Positions 60,441 through 63,989 of a stretch of 63,989 nt of DNA are shown piece by piece. Below the pieces are notes generated by a model. That model did not search any database. It was not told where the DNA came from and was given only the letters and a program-made list of their open reading frames with translations. The first letter of the stretch is position 1; each line of letters opens with the position of its first letter. Source of the DNA: an uncultured Pedosphaera sp. (lineage in GTDB: Bacteria > Verrucomicrobiota > Verrucomicrobiia > Limisphaerales > Pedosphaeraceae); the NCBI GenBank assembly GCA_903918755.1, contig CAIXFN010000096.1, positions 1 to 63,989 of the forward strand. The letters are read 5' to 3'. The position numbers were made by a program, and so were the translations under genes.

Positions 60441-63400
60441 TTAATTGGACATCACCCGGTAGAAGCGGCGGGCCGCGGCGGGCGCCAAATCATAGGCCGT
60501 GCCGCGATTTCCCACGATGGTCATATTCCCATTTAAGTTTTGCCACGGAGCGGCCGGCAAGTCGTCCCGGTATTGGGCGGTATACGCATGGCCGGGGAGG
60601 GCGGGCCATACGAGCGTGGGCGGAGTAGTCGAGGTGAGTTGGAGGGGGAATGAAACGGCCGCACCCGGCGCGGTCAGAGTGAGCGCAAAAATATCCCCCT
60701 GCTGGTTGAAATCGCCCGGGACCAGGTCGGAAGCCCAACTGGCGAAGACCAGCGACTGGCTGTCCGCGCTGAAGGACGCATTCAGGGACCAATGGTTGCC
60801 GGTGGCGCCGCCCGCGGGATTCGCCGTGACCGCAGAGGTGCTCCCCGTGAGACGATCAAAAAGAAGCAAATCCCCGACGTTATTCCCATCGCCCGGGACC
60901 AGGTTCGTGGCCCGGCTCCGATAGGCGATGAAGCGGCCGTCCGGGCTGAGGTCCGGAGAATCCGAGGGGCCATTGCCGGGCGCAGCGGAGGCGAAGCTGT
61001 GGCTGATCAATTGGTTGGTGTGCAATGGAAAATCGTAGCAATAGACATCATTGAGGCCATTGGTATCGCCCGCCGTTTGGGCGCCGATGGTCGCATAAGC
61101 AAGGAAACGGCCGTCGGCGCTGAAGCGCAAGCCCGGGCGGTTGGTGGCATTCACGGGGCCGGTCCAGGAGGAAATGACCCAGTTGCTGCCGGTGGCCACA
61201 TCGGAACCGCGGATTTGCAGGCCATAAGAATACGCCAGGTGCTGGCCATCCGGACTGATGGCCATTCCGGTCAGCGGGGTTGTGGAAAATCCGAGGTAGG
61301 AAAAGTTGGTGGCCCGGGCGGCCGAAAGCGTGTTCCAAAGGTAAACATAAGAGCCGGCGCCATATGCCACATAATGGGCGTCCGGAGTGGCGGCAACGGC
61401 CGTTACGGCGGAGTTGGTGGTGAGCGCGTAGGTGATCCCGACGGAAAGATTGCGGGCGAAGAGGTTTTCCGTGGTTCCCGACACCGCCGGGTGCAAGTTC
61501 CCCGCCTGGCTACGAAACACCACCCAATTGCCATCGGCACTCAGCAAAGGGGCCCGGGAAAGTTTGTTGCCGGGACCCGTGCCGAACCGGTTGACACTTA
61601 CGAGTGTCGTGGTTCCCGTCTGCAAATCGCGGACATAGACATTGCCGAGGTCGTTCGTGACGCCCGTAACCAGATTGGTGGCGAAGCTGGTGAAAGCCAC
61701 GTAGCGACCGTCCGCGCTCAGGGTTGGTTCGAAAGACTGCGCGTTGGCACTGGTAACGCCGTCCGCCGCGATGCTGGCGAGCAAATTGGATCCGGTCAGC
61801 TGATCATGCACGAAGACGTCGCGGCAATGGTTGGTATCGCCGGGTACCAAATTGTCCGCCTCGCTGACGAAGGCCACAAAACGGGCGCTGGTGCTCAGGC
61901 AGGATAACGTGAGCAGGGAGGCCCCGTTTCCGGTGGCCGTCGGCGTTCCCGGATCATGGGCTGAGATCAGGGAGGTCGTTTGATTGGCGAAGTCACGAAG
62001 GAAGACATCGGTGGCGCGATTATTGTCTCCCGGGACCAGGGCGCCATCCGGGGCTTCAAAAGCAATGGACTGGCCATCGGCGCTCGCGGATACGACCGCC
62101 GCCGGACTGAGTCCCGCCGAACCGGTTCCGTTCAGGTCCGTATCCACCAGTTGATTGGTTCCGGACAATCCGTCCCAACGAAAAAGGTGAAAATCCGGGG
62201 TGGTGTAGGGAACGACCAGGTTGGTGGAATTGCTGAGGAACCAGACAAAGCGTCCGCTGGCATCCAATCCGGGCGCATTGCAGCGGGTGTTGGCGGACAC
62301 GGTCTGGTCACGATTGCTGCTCACGAGAATGGTGCCGCCCGAGGTCGCGTCCCACAAGTAAACGCCAGTGGTTAGCCCGGCCGGGTTATTGGTATTGGCG
62401 ATGAAGGCGATCCGGGCGCCATCGGCAGAGATGGCCAGACTGCCAATTTCGCCGCCATCCGCCGTCACCCCCGACGCGTTGGTACTGATGATGTCAGTGG
62501 CCCCGCTGAGGATGCCGTAGCGCAGGAGGAGGGCCGGGGACAAAGCGTTGGTGGACAGGGGACAAGCCAGGTATGCCAGGAACCGGCCATCGGCGCTGAA
62601 CCGGTGGCTGTAGCAATTGATATTGGTCGTTCCAAAATATCCCTGCGCCGCCACCCGGGCGGCGGGGCTGACGCACGTGGTGGTTTTCGCCGCCACATCG
62701 TAAAGATACAAATCCCCAGTGGTTTGTCCACCGGACACGAGGTTGGTCGCCTGGCTGGAGTAAGCGACGTAACGCCCATCCGGGCTGATTTGGGGAAAAC
62801 CCGATCCGGCGGCGGGAGTTGGCGAATTGGTGGAAAGCGCGCCCGGACTGGCCAGGGTGGTGGTGCCGGCCAGGCAATCGCGCACAAATACGTCCGCGAT
62901 GCCATTGGTATCGCCAGGGACCAAATCACTGGCGGCGCTGACGAAGGCCACGAAGCGGCCATCCGCGGAAAGGACCGCATTGCCGGAGACGCCATTGCCC
63001 GGCACGCCATTGGTGTTGACACTAATCAAGCGATTCGTTGAGAGCGCCAAATCGGCGAGGAAAACATCGGAAACCCCATTTGTGTCGCCGGCCACGAGGT
63101 CGCTGGCCCAACTTTCAAATAAGGCGAATCGCCCGTCGGCCGACCAGCCGGCCGGAAAGGAATCCCCATTCCCTCCCGTGATGCCGGTGAGGTTGCCGCT
63201 CACCAGCCGGGTGACCCCATTGGTGCGATTGCGCTCGTAAACTTGCAGGGGGAGAGACAATACGGCCGGCGAAAGGCCCGGAACGGTGCCGGGGGCAGTC
63301 AGGTTTCCCGCCGTGCTGGCAAAAAGTACGAGGTTGCCATCCCCGTTTAGAATAGGGGAGAAGGAATCGCCACCACCTCCGGCCGGGGCCCGAACCGACG

Positions 63401-63506
63401 GAACCACGGAAACCGGGAGGAGCGACTGTGAGCGGGCTGGGTGCACCAGGGAGCAGGAGATGACCACGCCCAGAAGATACAATGAAGTCAGGCAAGGAGC
63501 TTTCAT
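60441..63506 (-). CDS. giant secreted PD40/TolB-type beta-propeller repeat protein
   Basis: 1021 residues with signal peptide (TSLYLLGVVISCSLVHPARS). About 18 repeats follow, each with a core like LSADGRFVAFVSAASDLVPGD, then TNGxxDVFVRD; they are PD40-type blades (S.DG.yvAF.S) that together would form two or three propellers. The final 70 residues (PGHAYTAQYRDDLPAAPWQNL to FYRVMSN) form the same terminal module as in the riboswitch-controlled protein at 14646. Binding rather than catalysis is likely; role unknown. Confidence 0.9.
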   Translation of the reverse strand: MKAPCLTSLYLLGVVISCSLVHPARSQSLLPVSVVPSVRAPAGGGGDSFSPILNGDGNLVLFASTAGNLTAPGTVPGLSPAVLSLPLQVYERNRTNGVTRLVSGNLTGITGGNGDSFPAGWSADGRFALFESWASDLVAGDTNGVSDVFLADLALSTNRLISVNTNGVPGNGVSGNAVLSADGRFVAFVSAASDLVPGDTNGIADVFVRDCLAGTTTLASPGALSTNSPTPAAGSGFPQISPDGRYVAYSSQATNLVSGGQTTGDLYLYDVAAKTTTCVSPAARVAAQGYFGTTNINCYSHRFSADGRFLAYLACPLSTNALSPALLLRYGILSGATDIISTNASGVTADGGEIGSLAISADGARIAFIANTNNPAGLTTGVYLWDATSGGTILVSSNRDQTVSANTRCNAPGLDASGRFVWFLSNSTNLVVPYTTPDFHLFRWDGLSGTNQLVDTDLNGTGSAGLSPAAVVSASADGQSIAFEAPDGALVPGDNNRATDVFLRDFANQTTSLISAHDPGTPTATGNGASLLTLSCLSTSARFVAFVSEADNLVPGDTNHCRDVFVHDQLTGSNLLASIAADGVTSANAQSFEPTLSADGRYVAFTSFATNLVTGVTNDLGNVYVRDLQTGTTTLVSVNRFGTGPGNKLSRAPLLSADGNWVVFRSQAGNLHPAVSGTTENLFARNLSVGITYALTTNSAVTAVAATPDAHYVAYGAGSYVYLWNTLSAARATNFSYLGFSTTPLTGMAISPDGQHLAYSYGLQIRGSDVATGSNWVISSWTGPVNATNRPGLRFSADGRFLAYATIGAQTAGDTNGLNDVYCYDFPLHTNQLISHSFASAAPGNGPSDSPDLSPDGRFIAYRSRATNLVPGDGNNVGDLLLFDRLTGSTSAVTANPAGGATGNHWSLNASFSADSQSLVFASWASDLVPGDFNQQGDIFALTLTAPGAAVSFPLQLTSTTPPTLVWPALPGHAYTAQYRDDLPAAPWQNLNGNMTIVGNRGTAYDLAPAAARRFYRVMSN

Positions 63507-63518
63507 GAGGTTCGCCTG

Positions 63519-63989
63519 TCAATAGATCAAAGCGGACTCATGCCGTTGAAACCAGCCGATATCATTAGTGGTTCCGGTTATGTTCGCGTGCGGCGTTGGT
63601 GGGGGAAACTTGGTGCTGTTTTCCACCCACTGATGGACCTCTGAATGACCATCCGCAAAGCCGAAAGTGCCGGCATAGTTATGGAAAGTGGCGGGGAAAT
63701 CCACCCATTGCAGCGCATCCATGGTTTGGGCAAACACCACGTCGTTGATGCTACCGGGGTCTTCTTCGCAGAAAATGAAGAGCCCGGCGGGGTTGGGTGC
63801 GACCATCTGCGCCATCCGACCATAGGTGCGCCACCGACCGCTTAGCCACAATGCCGTTAAGGAATTCAGGCAGAGATTTCTTTTACTAAGTAATCGATCG
63901 CCCCTTTTCGCGAGGTGTTTTTGCGCAAGCGCGGCCAACTGCTCACCGGCTGTCGTAACGCTCGCGGACAGGATCGCTGCCGCCGTTTC
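63519..63989 (-). CDS. prepilin-type H-X9-DG domain protein, partial
   Basis: The frame is open to the right edge of the window, so the N-terminal pilin signal is outside. The visible 156 residues contain RWRTYGRMAQMVAPNPAGLF, CEEDPGSINDVVFAQTMDAL and FHNYAGTFGFADGHSEVHQW, in which His-x9-Asp-Gly is the marker of the prepilin-associated H-X9-DG domain common in Verrucomicrobia and Planctomycetes. Probably an exported pseudopilin-like protein. It lies 12 bases before the giant PD40 protein gene on the same strand. Confidence 0.8.
   Translation of the reverse strand, partial: ETAAAILSASVTTAGEQLAALAQKHLAKRGDRLLSKRNLCLNSLTALWLSGRWRTYGRMAQMVAPNPAGLFIFCEEDPGSINDVVFAQTMDALQWVDFPATFHNYAGTFGFADGHSEVHQWVENSTKFPPPTPHANITGTTNDIGWFQRHESALIY

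Noticed and set aside
60792-61907. 371-codon + strand frame inside the PD40 protein gene
   Set aside because: It follows the repeat periodicity of the opposite strand and has no own features.

Overview
The window (64 kb, high GC) looks like a chromosomal segment of a Gram-negative bacterium of the Verrucomicrobiota, probably near the Pedosphaera/Limisphaera group. This rests on gene content: a DUF1501/DUF1800 pair, an H-X9-DG type prepilin, secreted proteins ending in a short module closing with FYRV, lpxB (lipid A), many PAS-domain kinases and an A-type RNase P RNA. I see no phage, transposase, CRISPR array, tRNA or rRNA operon. The placement is inferred, not searched.

Layout. 1-7 kb: a YXWGXW/BON lipoprotein-like protein, an orphan cytochrome P450, a large secreted protein of unknown function and an APC permease. 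7.4-14.1 kb: a two-component block on the + strand (XRE-receiver fusion, multi-PAS kinase, a truncated receiver, receiver-PAS, GAF-PAS hybrid kinase) with start/stop overlaps. 14.25-16.3 kb: a cobalamin riboswitch ahead of a secreted protein. 16.3-21.3 kb: DUF1289, a PQQ-type beta-propeller, an SGNH hydrolase, a patch of small hairpin repeats and a GH32 fructanase. 21.3-27.1 kb (- strand): lpxB with a small membrane protein and a Gfo/Idh oxidoreductase, then DUF1501/DUF1800. 27.2-28.9 kb: a pilin-like protein with terminator and an HlyD-type adaptor.

29.1-33.8 kb holds the most striking element: five overlapping genes for a thymidylate-synthase-fold enzyme (with Asp where thymidylate synthases have the base-reading Asn), a B12-binding radical SAM enzyme, a thymidylate-kinase-like P-loop kinase, a HAM1-type NTP pyrophosphatase fused to a HIT domain, and a SAM methyltransferase. 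Together they look like a pathway that builds or edits a modified pyrimidine nucleotide. 33.8-36.5 kb: a pyruvate-kinase-like protein in an operon with a VTC-type polyphosphate polymerase domain protein and DUF4956. 36.7-43.9 kb: a membrane-lipid operon (acyl desaturase, FAD oxidoreductase, DUF1365, cyclopropane synthase, DUF1475, DUF2062, DUF1295, second methyltransferase) with a recognisable promoter and an overlapping inverted repeat; it recalls light- or singlet-oxygen-induced lipid operons of other bacteria.

44-64 kb is mostly housekeeping: glutaredoxin, mnmE, a fused amino-sugar kinase/MurQ, an FtsB-like protein, a VOC/transglutaminase/MoxR/DUF58 operon, rnpB with a zinc-ribbon protein, nadC-birA-coaX, a class I FBP aldolase, a very large PD40-repeat secreted protein, and a partial prepilin running off the right edge. 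Cobalamin recurs: a riboswitch, a B12-type radical SAM enzyme, and possibly a B12/light-sensed promoter, with no cobalamin biosynthesis genes in view.
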